Assembly: GCA_022572105.1 (NCBI GenBank) | Contig: JACZWN010000085.1 | Span: forward strand, 1 to 13,504 | Direction: 5' to 3' | DNA: 13,504 bases | Source of the DNA: Pseudomonadota bacterium | GTDB lineage: Bacteria; Pseudomonadota; Alphaproteobacteria; Kiloniellales; J153 | Part shown: positions 1 to 6,696 of the stretch, piece by piece | Layout: each line of letters begins with the position of its first letter | Numbering within the stretch: the stretch's first letter is position 1 | Notes under the pieces: generated by a model | Told to the model about the DNA's origin: nothing | What the model saw: the letters and a program-made list of their open reading frames with translations, nothing else | The model's database searches: none | Program-made: the position numbers and the translations under genes

Positions 1-1533
1 GTCGCCCGCCGGGATGATCTGCCGGCCCTTGCCGTCGAGCTCGCCGCCCGAGGCCAGGCGCACGCGGCCGCGCCGGCCTTGCGCCCCGCCGCCGCGCCCG
101 CGCGCCGGGAATTTGATCCGGTCGAACATGGAAGAGACGGCGAAGGGCGCGCCCTCGGCGTGGCCGATCTCCATGACCTGGCCGGTACCGCCGCGGTGGC
201 GCCCGGGGCCGCCCGAATCGGTCCGGTACTCCTTGCGCCAGACGATGATGGGGGCGACGGTCTCGTTGATCTCGACCGGCGTGTTGCGCACGCCGGAGGG
301 AAAGGCGGTGGCGCTCAGCCCGTCCTTGCCGGGGCGCGCCCCGGTGCCGCCGGCGTGGAACATGGACATGGTGAAGGCCCGGCCCGCCCCGGTGTCGGCC
401 TCGCCGGCGACGCCGTGGCCGCCGAGCAGCGTCGGGATCCACAGGCAGGAAGTGCCCTCGGCCGGGACCGCCTCGGCCTTGGCCTGGTACAGGCAGCCCA
501 AGACCACGTCGGGCAGCATCTGGCCGATGATGTGGCGCGCGGTGACCGCGCAGGGGCGCGGCGCGTTCAGGATCGAGCCCGCGGGCGCGGTGACCCGCAC
601 CGGCGCCAGCGAGCCGGCGTTGTTGGGTACCCGCGAGCCGATCACGCAGCGCACCCCGAAGGAGGCATAGGCCTGGGTATAGGTGATCGGCACGTTGATG
701 CCGTAGCTGGAGACCGGCGAGGTGCCGGTGAAGTCGATGTCGATGCCGTCTTCGCCGATGGTCATCTTGGCGACCAGATCGATGGCTTTCTCGTAGCCGT
801 CGACGCGCATGGAATTCTCGTACACGCCGAACGGCAGGGCACGGATTTCCTCGAGCATGGCCCGGCGCGAGTTCTCGATCAGGGTCTCGGCGAGGTCGTC
901 GAGGGAGTCGAGCCCGAACTCGTCCATCATGGCGATGAGCCGCCCGCTGCCGGTCTCGTTGCAGGCGGCGAGCGAATAGAGGTCGCCTTCGACCTGCACC
1001 GGCTCGCGCACGTTGGCGCGCACGATCTCCAGGAGCACCTCGTTCATCCGGCCGCGCGTGGCGAGCGGCATGATCGGGATCGCCAGGCCCTCCTCGAAGA
1101 CCTGGCGCGCGTCGGCGCCGAAGCCGCGCCCGCCGATGTCCACGACATGGCTGGTCGCGGCGAACAGCGCCACCGGGCGGCCGCCGCGGAAGGTCGGCGA
1201 CACCACCGTGAAGTCGTTCAGGTGCCCGGTGCCGCGCCAGGGGTCGTTGGTGATGTAGGCGTCGCCTTCCTCCATGGCCGCGGCCGGGTACTTTTCCAGG
1301 AAGAACCCGACCGAGGCGGCCATGGCGTTGACGTGGCCCGGGGTGCCGGTAACCGCCTGCGCCAGCATCCGGCCCTCGAGGTCGAAGACCCCGGCCGAGA
1401 GGTCGCCGGCCTCGCGCACCGAGGTGCTGAAGGCCGTGCGCATCAGGGTTTGGGCCTGCTCCTCGACGACCGAGAGCAGCCGGTTCCACATGATCTGCCG
1501 GTGCAGCTGTTCGAGGGCGGTGGGGGCGGTCAT
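1..1533 (-). CDS. hyuB: Hydantoinase B / oxoprolinase family protein, 3' end outside the window
   Basis: Reading the minus strand from the ATG at 1533 gives 511 open codons to the window edge. The protein is recognisable as the HyuB subunit of ATP-dependent N-methylhydantoinase/5-oxoprolinase enzymes, which with HyuA opens a five-membered cyclic amide at the cost of ATP in the cytoplasm. Seen directly: the N-terminal segment with TAFSTSVREAGDLSAGVFD, the metal-site-like ITNDPWRGTGHLNDF at about residues 94-108, APVRVTAPAGSILNAPRP in the middle, and RTDSGGPGRHRGGTGQ near the visible end. HyuB proteins are usually about 520-600 residues, so only a modest C-terminal part is missing. A GAGGA Shine-Dalgarno-like stretch lies 8 bases before the ATG. 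That ATG overlaps the stop of a truncated toxin frame (ATGA). hyuA lies upstream on the same strand, separated by a relic toxin-antitoxin module. Family is confident; substrate is unknown. Confidence 0.93.
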   Translation of the reverse strand, partial: MTAPTALEQLHRQIMWNRLLSVVEEQAQTLMRTAFSTSVREAGDLSAGVFDLEGRMLAQAVTGTPGHVNAMAASVGFFLEKYPAAAMEEGDAYITNDPWRGTGHLNDFTVVSPTFRGGRPVALFAATSHVVDIGGRGFGADARQVFEEGLAIPIMPLATRGRMNEVLLEIVRANVREPVQVEGDLYSLAACNETGSGRLIAMMDEFGLDSLDDLAETLIENSRRAMLEEIRALPFGVYENSMRVDGYEKAIDLVAKMTIGEDGIDIDFTGTSPVSSYGINVPITYTQAYASFGVRCVIGSRVPNNAGSLAPVRVTAPAGSILNAPRPCAVTARHIIGQMLPDVVLGCLYQAKAEAVPAEGTSCLWIPTLLGGHGVAGEADTGAGRAFTMSMFHAGGTGARPGKDGLSATAFPSGVRNTPVEINETVAPIIVWRKEYRTDSGGPGRHRGGTGQVMEIGHAEGAPFAVSSMFDRIKFPARGRGGGAQGRRGRVRLASGGELDGKGRQIIPAGD

Positions 1534-1586
1534 GGCGGGAGTCCTCGTTCAGGCCAAATCAGGGCGTGGGTGTCGACCAGGATCAA
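1530..1586 (-). pseudogene. Truncated VapC-like PIN toxin, first codons only
   Basis: After the antitoxin stop, a TTG start overlapping it (TTGA) opens a frame reading LILVDTHALIW, then PERGLPP and a stop. (V/L)IL(V/L)DTHALIWW is the classic start of PIN-domain VapC toxins, including the first catalytic aspartate, and these toxins normally run about 125-140 codons. Here only about 11 codons match and the frame ends after 18 codons, its TGA overlapping the hyuB ATG. I infer a deletion that removed nearly the whole toxin and joined its 5' end to the leader of hyuB. No PIN domain activity is possible from this scrap. Confidence 0.75.
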
Positions 1587-1828
1587 TGTTCGGCCTCCCA
1601 CGCCTCGTCGAGAGGGGTGACGATATCGCCTTTAATGCGAATCTGACCCCTGTGCAGGCCGAACAGGGTCGAAGGCTTCGATGCCACCGGCCCCAACTGG
1701 GTCACCGGCCCCAACTGGGCTACCGGGTGGCCGTTCTTCGTGATCACCAGCGTCTCCCCAGTCTCGGCGACGTGATCCATGAGTTTCAGGCACTTGACCT
1801 TGAACTCCGATGCCTTGACGGTCTTCAT
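1583..1828 (-). CDS. Phd/YefM-family type II antitoxin, orphaned
   Basis: An 81-residue protein beginning MKTVKASEFKVKCLKLMDHV and containing TGETLVITKNGHPVAQLGPV, the conserved N-terminal DNA-binding half of Phd/YefM antitoxins. The C-terminal LFGLHRGQIRIKGDIVTPL is typical of members paired with VapC/PIN toxins, where this tail wraps the toxin. It would normally neutralise the toxin and repress its own operon. Here the toxin has been reduced to a few codons, so the antitoxin is an orphan. It carries an in-frame 18-bp tandem duplication (1685-1720) that repeats QLGPVT just after the DNA-binding half. The start is supported by GGAGG about 8 bases upstream and by ATGA overlap with a preceding 13-codon frame. 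Whether it still binds DNA is unknown. Confidence 0.88.
   Translation of the reverse strand: MKTVKASEFKVKCLKLMDHVAETGETLVITKNGHPVAQLGPVTQLGPVASKPSTLFGLHRGQIRIKGDIVTPLDEAWEAEH
1685..1720. repeat. 18-bp tandem duplication inside the antitoxin gene
   Basis: Two adjacent 18-bp copies (1685-1702 and 1703-1720) differ at one base. They are in frame and duplicate six residues (QLGPVT) at the junction between the DNA-binding half and the toxin-binding tail of the antitoxin. Confidence 0.9.
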
Positions 1829-1866
1829 GCCGGCGCCTCCATATCCATGCTCACGACCATCGACAT
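1825..1866 (-). CDS. Possible 13-residue leader peptide before the antitoxin
   Basis: Directly after hyuA, a near-perfect Shine-Dalgarno (AAGGAGG at 1877-1871 on the minus strand) sits 4 bases before an ATG that opens a short frame, MSMVVSMDMEAPA, ending in a TGA that overlaps the antitoxin ATG (ATGA). The ribosome site is the strongest in this interval, so the frame is probably translated and couples translation into the antitoxin. The peptide resembles nothing I recognise. It may be a leader, a relic of a lost gene, or the displaced original ribosome site of hyuB. Confidence 0.4.
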   Translation of the reverse strand: MSMVVSMDMEAPA

Positions 1867-1909
1867 ATTACCTCCTTCAATCAAGCGTTGGAGCGGCATT
1901 TGTCACCGG

Positions 1910-3988
1910 TCATCGCCGCTCCAGAACGAGATATCCGAGCGCGTTCACGCTGGCCTCGAAGGCCGAGGAAACGACCGTCGTGGTCTGGTCCTCGACGATC
2001 AGCGCCGGGCCTTGAACCGTAACCCCGGGTTCCAGATCGGAACGAGCGTAGACCGCCGCCTCGATGGTCTTCTCGGTGGCCGAATCGAAGACCTCGCGCC
2101 GGCCTCGCGGCGCGGGCGCGGGCTTGGCGGCGGCCTCGGGGACCGGTTCCGGGTCCGGCACCGCCGATTTCACGGTCAGCGTCCAGCTCAGGACCTCCAC
2201 GTCGAGGCCCGGAATGGTGCGGCCGAAGAGCGCGCTGTAGGCCGCGTCGAAGCCGGCCTGGAGGGTGACGGCGTCGTCCGGCTCCAGCGGCCGTACCGGC
2301 AGGTCGACGGTGATCTCGTGGCCCTGGCCGATGTAGCGCATGTAGGCCGTGCGCGCCTCGTGCAGCTCGGCGCCGGGCGCGGCCGGGCGCACGATGGCAT
2401 AGGCCTCCTCGCGCATTTCCTCGAGGGCCGCGTTGACGGCGTCCGCGTCGAAGCTGGAGAGCCGCTGATAGCGGCTGCGCACCACCTCGTAGGCGATCGG
2501 CGCGCACAGGAAGCCGATCGCAGAGCCGACGCCGGCGCCGGTGGGCACGATGACCCGGTCGAGGCCGAGCTTCTCGGCCAGGCGCACGGCGTGCAACGGC
2601 GCCGCCCCGCCGAACGCGATCAGCGCCCGGCCCGCGATCTCCTTGCCCCATTCGATGGCGTGCACGCGCGCGGCGTTGGCCATGTTCTCGTCAACCACCT
2701 CGGAGACCGCGAAGGCGGCGAGCGGGCCCGCCAGATCGAGCGCGCCGAGCACGCGCCCGATTGCCCGTGCCGCGCGCTCGGGATGAATCGCCACCGCGCC
2801 ACCGGCGAAGCTCTCGATATCGATCCGGCCCAAGAGCACGTCGGCATCGGTCACCGTGGGCTCTTCGCCGCCGCGGTCGTAGCAGGCCGGGCCCGGGTCG
2901 GCGCCGGCGCTCTCCGGCCCGACGTTGATCCGCTTGAGCGCGTCGACCGAGGCGATCGAGCCGCCGCCGGCGCCGATCTCGACCATCTCGATGGCCGGGA
3001 TGCGCAGCGGCAGGCCGCTGCCCTTCAGGAAGCGGTAGGCGCGCGCCACTTCGAAGCTGCGCGAGGTCAGCGGCGTGCTCCCGTCGATCAGGCAGATCTT
3101 CGCCGTGGTGCCGCCCATGTCGAAGGACAGCACCCGGTCGAACCCGCATTCGGCGGCCACCCGGCTGGCCAGGATGGCGCCGCCGGCCGGGCCCGACTCG
3201 ACCAGGCGGACCGGGAACTTCACCGCGGTCTCGAAGCCGGTCAGCCCGCCGCCCGAGGTCATGAGCAGGAACGGGCAGGCGAAGCCGCGCACGCGCAACT
3301 CCCGTTCCAGGCGCGTCAGATAGCTGGCCATGAGCGGGCGCACGTAGGCGTTGGCGCAGGTCGTCGACTGGCGCTCGTACTCGCGGATCTCCGGACAGAC
3401 CTCGGACGAGAGCGTGACGCTCAGATCCGGCACCGCGGCTTGCAGGATCTCGGCCACGCGGCGCTCGTGCGCCGGGTTGGCGTAGCTGTGGATCAGGCCG
3501 ATGGCGAGGCTCTCGACGCCGTGCTCGGCAATCGCGGGAATGAGCGCCTCGACGCTGGCCTCGTCGAGGGGTATCAGCGCCTCGCCGGCCGCGTTCAGGC
3601 GCTCGGCGACCGGCCAGCGCAGGTAGCGCGGGACCAGGGGGTCGGGCCGGTCGATGTTGATGTCGTACTGCTCGAAGCGGTTCTCGTGGGCCATCTCGAC
3701 CGAATCGCGCAGGCCTTCGGTGACGATGAGCGCCGTCTTGGCGCCCTTGCGCTCGATGAGCGCGTTGGTCGCCAGCGTCGTGCCGTGGATGATCAGGCCG
3801 ACCTCGGCCGCCTGGATGCCCGCCTCCGCCATGACCTTGGCGACGCCGTCCAGCACGCCGCGTTCGGGGTTGGCCTGCGTGGTCAACACCTTGAGGGTCG
3901 CCCGGCGGCCGTTCGCCTCCAGCACCAGGTCGGTGAAGGTGCCGCCGATATCGACGGCCAGGCGGGCCGGGTGTGCGCCTTCGCTCAT
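1910..3988 (-). CDS. hyuA: Hydantoinase A / oxoprolinase family ATP-dependent subunit
   Basis: A 692-residue protein, the usual length for HyuA (about 650-700). It belongs to the ASKHA-fold family of N-methylhydantoinase A, 5-oxoprolinase and acetone carboxylase beta chains, which use ATP to activate a cyclic amide or ketone. Seen: the N-terminal phosphate loop VDIGGTFTDLV at residues 12-22, a second one FDMGGTTAK at about 289-297, GAGGGSIASVD at about 338-348, PGPACYDRGG at about 365-374 and FGGAAPLHAVRLAEKLG at about 458-474. I chose the ATG at 3988 because it starts just before the first motif and has an AGGA ribosome site 8 bases upstream; the frame stays open further upstream, but only as low-complexity sequence. 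It acts with HyuB, encoded downstream beyond the relic toxin-antitoxin insert. Divergent from the ThDP/FAD gene set. Substrate not predictable. Confidence 0.94.
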   Translation of the reverse strand: MSEGAHPARLAVDIGGTFTDLVLEANGRRATLKVLTTQANPERGVLDGVAKVMAEAGIQAAEVGLIIHGTTLATNALIERKGAKTALIVTEGLRDSVEMAHENRFEQYDINIDRPDPLVPRYLRWPVAERLNAAGEALIPLDEASVEALIPAIAEHGVESLAIGLIHSYANPAHERRVAEILQAAVPDLSVTLSSEVCPEIREYERQSTTCANAYVRPLMASYLTRLERELRVRGFACPFLLMTSGGGLTGFETAVKFPVRLVESGPAGGAILASRVAAECGFDRVLSFDMGGTTAKICLIDGSTPLTSRSFEVARAYRFLKGSGLPLRIPAIEMVEIGAGGGSIASVDALKRINVGPESAGADPGPACYDRGGEEPTVTDADVLLGRIDIESFAGGAVAIHPERAARAIGRVLGALDLAGPLAAFAVSEVVDENMANAARVHAIEWGKEIAGRALIAFGGAAPLHAVRLAEKLGLDRVIVPTGAGVGSAIGFLCAPIAYEVVRSRYQRLSSFDADAVNAALEEMREEAYAIVRPAAPGAELHEARTAYMRYIGQGHEITVDLPVRPLEPDDAVTLQAGFDAAYSALFGRTIPGLDVEVLSWTLTVKSAVPDPEPVPEAAAKPAPAPRGRREVFDSATEKTIEAAVYARSDLEPGVTVQGPALIVEDQTTTVVSSAFEASVNALGYLVLERR

Positions 3989-4041
3989 CAAGATATCCTG
4001 TCTCGGTGATGTATGGTGCCGGTGCTTCCGAACCGCGCGGC

Positions 4042-4071
4042 AGGGTAGCGGCGCGAGGCGGGGGCGCGCAA
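4042..4071 (-). promoter_or_regulatory. Candidate sigma-70 promoter for hyuA
   Basis: On the minus strand TTGCGC (4071-4066) and TACCCT (4047-4042) are 18 bases apart, about 54 bases upstream of the hyuA ATG. Matches to consensus are moderate in a GC-rich background. The -35 box lies in a small GCGCGC-AA-GCGCGC palindrome (4064-4077) that could equally be a regulator site. The 164-bp divergent gap (3989-4152) must hold control signals for both directions; no clear plus-strand promoter was seen. Confidence 0.25.
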
Positions 4072-4152
4072 GCGCGCGGGAGCGGTAGGCAAGGCGGCGG
4101 CGAAGCGCTAAAACGGTCGAGCCCACGCATCGGGCCGGCAGGGAGCATAGGA

Positions 4153-4680
4153 ATGAATAGCGGGGCGGCCCAGGACTGGCCGCGGGACATCTTCGACGCG
4201 CTCGCGGCGCTCGACGTGCGCCAGGTCGCCTACGTGCCCGATGCCGGGCACACCGAGCTGCTCGCGCGCTGTGCCGCCGCGCGCGCCGTGCGCATGGTGC
4301 TACTGACCACCGAGGAGGAGGGGATCGCGCTCCTGGCCGGCGCCTGGCTGGGGGGCGAGCGCGGGGTCCTGCTCATGCAGAGCAGCGGCATCGGCAACTG
4401 CCTCAACATGTTCTCGCTCGCGCGCGTCTGCCGCTTCCCGCTGCTTGTGCTGGTGACCATGCGCGGCGAAGCCGGCGAGTTCAATCCCTGGCAACTGCCC
4501 ATGGGCCGGAACGCGGGCGAGCTGCTGCGCTTGGCGGGCGTGCGGGTCACCCGCGTGGACGAGGCGGAGCAGGTGGGCCCGGCGGTGGCCGCGGCCGGGC
4601 GGACGGCCTTCGCGGAACCGGCGGGCGCGGCGGTGCTGATCGCCCAGCGCCTGGTCGGCGTCAAGAGCTTCGACGGGTAA
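4153..4680 (+). CDS. Split ThDP-dependent decarboxylase, Pyr-domain (alpha) subunit
   Basis: A 175-residue protein matching the pyrimidine-binding domain of thiamine-diphosphate enzymes, in the two-chain arrangement known from sulfopyruvate decarboxylase (ComD/ComE) and phosphonopyruvate decarboxylase. Seen: YVPDAGHTELL at about residues 26-36, then TTEEEGIALLAGAWLGG at about 56-72 containing the Glu that activates the cofactor, and LLMQSSGIGNCLNMFSLAR after it. The family usually has G(V/I)PDS in the first loop; here it is YVPDAGH, so the substrate probably differs from sulfopyruvate. The ATG at 4153 has GGGAG 7 bases upstream; the frame extends further upstream, but only as arginine/glycine-rich sequence. 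The PP-domain partner begins 3 bases after the stop, and an FAD oxidase follows. First gene of a three-gene operon divergent from hyuA. Could also be labelled a generic ThDP-binding protein. Confidence 0.87.
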   Translation: MNSGAAQDWPRDIFDALAALDVRQVAYVPDAGHTELLARCAAARAVRMVLLTTEEEGIALLAGAWLGGERGVLLMQSSGIGNCLNMFSLARVCRFPLLVLVTMRGEAGEFNPWQLPMGRNAGELLRLAGVRVTRVDEAEQVGPAVAAAGRTAFAEPAGAAVLIAQRLVGVKSFDG

Positions 4681-4683
4681 CCC

Positions 4684-5289
4684 ATGACCAGCGGCCGGGC
4701 CGAGACCTATCCCCTGCGCCGGCGCGAGGTGGTGGCGCGCCTGGTCGCCGACCGGGGCGAGCTCCTCGTGGTCGGCGGACTGGGGGCGCCGAGCTGGGAC
4801 CTGACCGCGGCCGGCGACCATCCGCTTACCTTCCCGCTCTGGGGCGCCATGGGCGGGGCCGCCATGATCGGCCTGGGACTCGCGCTGGCGCGGCCGACGC
4901 GCCGGGTGCTGGTGGTGACCGGCGACGGCGAGATGCTCATGGGCCTGGGCGCGCTCGCCACCATCGCCGTGCAAGCACCGGCCAACCTCGCCGTCGTGGT
5001 GCTCGACAACGAGCGCTACGGCGAGACCGGCATGCAGGCGACCCACACCGCCGGGCCGACCAACCTGGGCGCGGTCGCGGCCGGCGCCGGCTTCCCGGTG
5101 GTCGGTGATATTTTCGACCAGGCGCAACTGGAGGCGGCGTTGCCGCGCATCCGCGCCGAGCCGGGGCCGGTGTTCTTCAACATCAAGGTGCGCGCCGAGG
5201 ACCTGCCGCTGGTGCTGCCGCCCAAGGACGGGGTCCACCTCAAGGACCGCTTCCGCGCCGCCCTGCTCGGGCCGGCGGCCATCGAGTGA
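4684..5289 (+). CDS. Split ThDP-dependent decarboxylase, PP-domain (beta) subunit
   Basis: A 201-residue protein with the diphosphate/Mg-binding domain of ThDP enzymes. Seen: PLWGAMGGAAMIGLGLALARP before the cofactor site, then the ThDP motif beginning GDGEMLMGLGALATIA at about residues 79-94 and ending VVLDNERYGETGMQATHT at about 105-122, where Asp, Asn and the backbone hold Mg2+ and the diphosphate. Length and layout match ComE-type beta subunits (about 180-200 residues). It needs the Pyr-domain chain from the gene 3 bases upstream to build an active site at the subunit interface. The likely reaction is decarboxylation (or carboligation) of a 2-oxo acid in the cytoplasm. The next gene, an FAD oxidase that could generate a 2-oxo acid or imine, starts 19 bases downstream. 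Substrate unknown. Confidence 0.9.
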   Translation: MTSGRAETYPLRRREVVARLVADRGELLVVGGLGAPSWDLTAAGDHPLTFPLWGAMGGAAMIGLGLALARPTRRVLVVTGDGEMLMGLGALATIAVQAPANLAVVVLDNERYGETGMQATHTAGPTNLGAVAAGAGFPVVGDIFDQAQLEAALPRIRAEPGPVFFNIKVRAEDLPLVLPPKDGVHLKDRFRAALLGPAAIE

Positions 5290-5308
5290 GGGTGGGAGCG
5301 GCCGGTCC

Positions 5309-6487
5309 ATGACCCAGCGCTACGACGTGGCCATTGCCGGCGGCGCCGTGATGGGCAGCGCGGTCGCCTACTTCCTGGCCGCCGATGCGGACTTCGACGG
5401 CTCGATCGCGGTCGTCGAGCGCGACCCGGGCTACGAGGCCTGCGCCACGACCCGCTCCTGGGGCGGCATCCGCCAGCAGTTCTCGACCCCGGAGAACGTC
5501 AAGATGTCGCTCTACGGCGCCCAGTTCGTGAGGCGCGCGGGCGAACTCCTCGAAGTCGATGGCGAGCGGCCGGATCTCGGCTTCAAGGAGCGCGGCTACC
5601 TGTTCCTGGCGAGCCCGGCGGGCCTGCCGGTGCTCGAGCGCAACTGCGCCATGCAACGCGAGCTCGGCGCCGCAGTGGCGGTGCTCGAGCCGGCGGAGCT
5701 GGCCGAGCGCTTCCCCTGGCTCAACCTGGACGGCCTGGCCGGTGCCGGTTGCGGCCTCGCCAACGAGGGCTGGTTCGATCCGAGCGCCCTGCTCCACGGC
5801 TTCCGGCGCAAGGCCCGGGCGCTGGGGGTCGCCTACGTGAAGGACGAGGTGGTGTCGGTCGAGGTTTCGCGCGGCCGCGTGACCGGCCTCGGCCTGCGCG
5901 CGGGCGGGCGGCTCGACTGCGCCACGCTGGTCAACGCCGCCGGGCCCCAGGCCGGCGCGCTTGCGGCGCTTGCCGGCGCCACGCTGCCGGTCGGCCCGCG
6001 CAAGCGCATGACCTACGTCTTCGACTGCCGGGCCGCGCTGCCGCCCCTGCCGCTGGTCATCGATGTCAGCGGCGTCGCCTTCCGCCCCGAAGGCGCCCAG
6101 TACATCGCCATCGTCTCCCCGCCGCTGGCTGAGGACTTCGAGCGCGACGACTACGAGCTCGAGTACGGCGCCTTCGAGGAGGTGATCTGGCCGACGCTGG
6201 CCCAGCGCGTTCCCGCCTTCGAGGCGATCAAGCTGACCGGCGCCTGGGCCGGGCACTACGACTACAACGCCTTCGACCAGAACGCGATCCTGGGGCCCCA
6301 CCCGGAGATCGAAGGCCTCATGTTTTGCAACGGCTTCAGCGGCCATGGGGTCCAACAGTCCCCGGCGGCCGGCCGTGCCGTCGCCGAGCTGATCGTGCAT
6401 GGGCGCTTCCGCAGCCTGAATCTCTCCAAGCTGCTCTACGCGCGCATCGCCGAGGGCCGGCCGGTCCAGGAAGAAAACGTGGTGTGA
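5309..6487 (+). CDS. FAD-dependent oxidoreductase, DAO family, FOXRED1-like
   Basis: A 392-residue flavoprotein of the D-amino-acid/sarcosine oxidase (DAO) fold. Seen: N-terminal Rossmann motif VAIAGGAVMGSAVAYFL (about residues 7-23), RSWGGIRQQF (about 50-59), and a C-terminal block with WAGHYDYNAFDQNAILGPHP then FCNGFSGHGVQQSPAAGRA, the second FAD contact. The order and wording of this C-terminal block, through to the terminal GRPVQEENVV, resemble mitochondrial FOXRED1 and bacterial relatives more than canonical sarcosine oxidase. The family oxidises secondary amines or amino acids, passing electrons to oxygen or to an electron carrier. The ATG at 5309 follows GGGAG by about 10 bases; upstream codons in frame overlap the preceding gene and are rejected. 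Last gene of the operon; no obvious terminator follows. Substrate is an inference from neighbours only. Confidence 0.9.
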   Translation: MTQRYDVAIAGGAVMGSAVAYFLAADADFDGSIAVVERDPGYEACATTRSWGGIRQQFSTPENVKMSLYGAQFVRRAGELLEVDGERPDLGFKERGYLFLASPAGLPVLERNCAMQRELGAAVAVLEPAELAERFPWLNLDGLAGAGCGLANEGWFDPSALLHGFRRKARALGVAYVKDEVVSVEVSRGRVTGLGLRAGGRLDCATLVNAAGPQAGALAALAGATLPVGPRKRMTYVFDCRAALPPLPLVIDVSGVAFRPEGAQYIAIVSPPLAEDFERDDYELEYGAFEEVIWPTLAQRVPAFEAIKLTGAWAGHYDYNAFDQNAILGPHPEIEGLMFCNGFSGHGVQQSPAAGRAVAELIVHGRFRSLNLSKLLYARIAEGRPVQEENVV

Positions 6488-6696
6488 TCGGAGTTCGCAC
6501 CGCTAGGCAGTGTATCAGTTAGAAATTTGACGTGGCTCGAAAGCAAGAAGCGGACTCCGACTGAAAGCGGTCATCGTTCCGGTGCGGCCATTGAGTCCGG
6601 GATTAGCCACAAGCCGGCATTCTCTACGAGTCACTTCCGGCTCGAAAAGGGCGATCACAAGCGATTGCGCTACGCCGAGATGGCATCAAATGGGGA
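6488..6696. other. Lower-GC intergenic stretch, no gene recognised
   Basis: This 209-bp spacer between the FAD oxidase and the sulfotransferase is visibly less GC-rich than the flanks. Short open frames exist but have no recognisable motif and no convincing ribosome site. It contains two similar words (GAAGCGGAC and AAAGCGGTC), reminiscent of decayed intergenic repeats, but no clean repeat unit can be defined. It may mark a transfer junction. Confidence 0.5.

Noticed and set aside
79..1620. Plus-strand open frame of 513 codons opposite hyuB
   Set aside because: Antisense shadow of hyuB; repetitive composition and no recognisable domain.
1274..4009. Long plus-strand open frame of 911 codons opposite hyuA
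   Set aside because: Low-complexity, Arg/Gly/Ala/His-rich translation with no motif; it is the antisense shadow of the clearly real hyuA and the TA module in GC-rich DNA.
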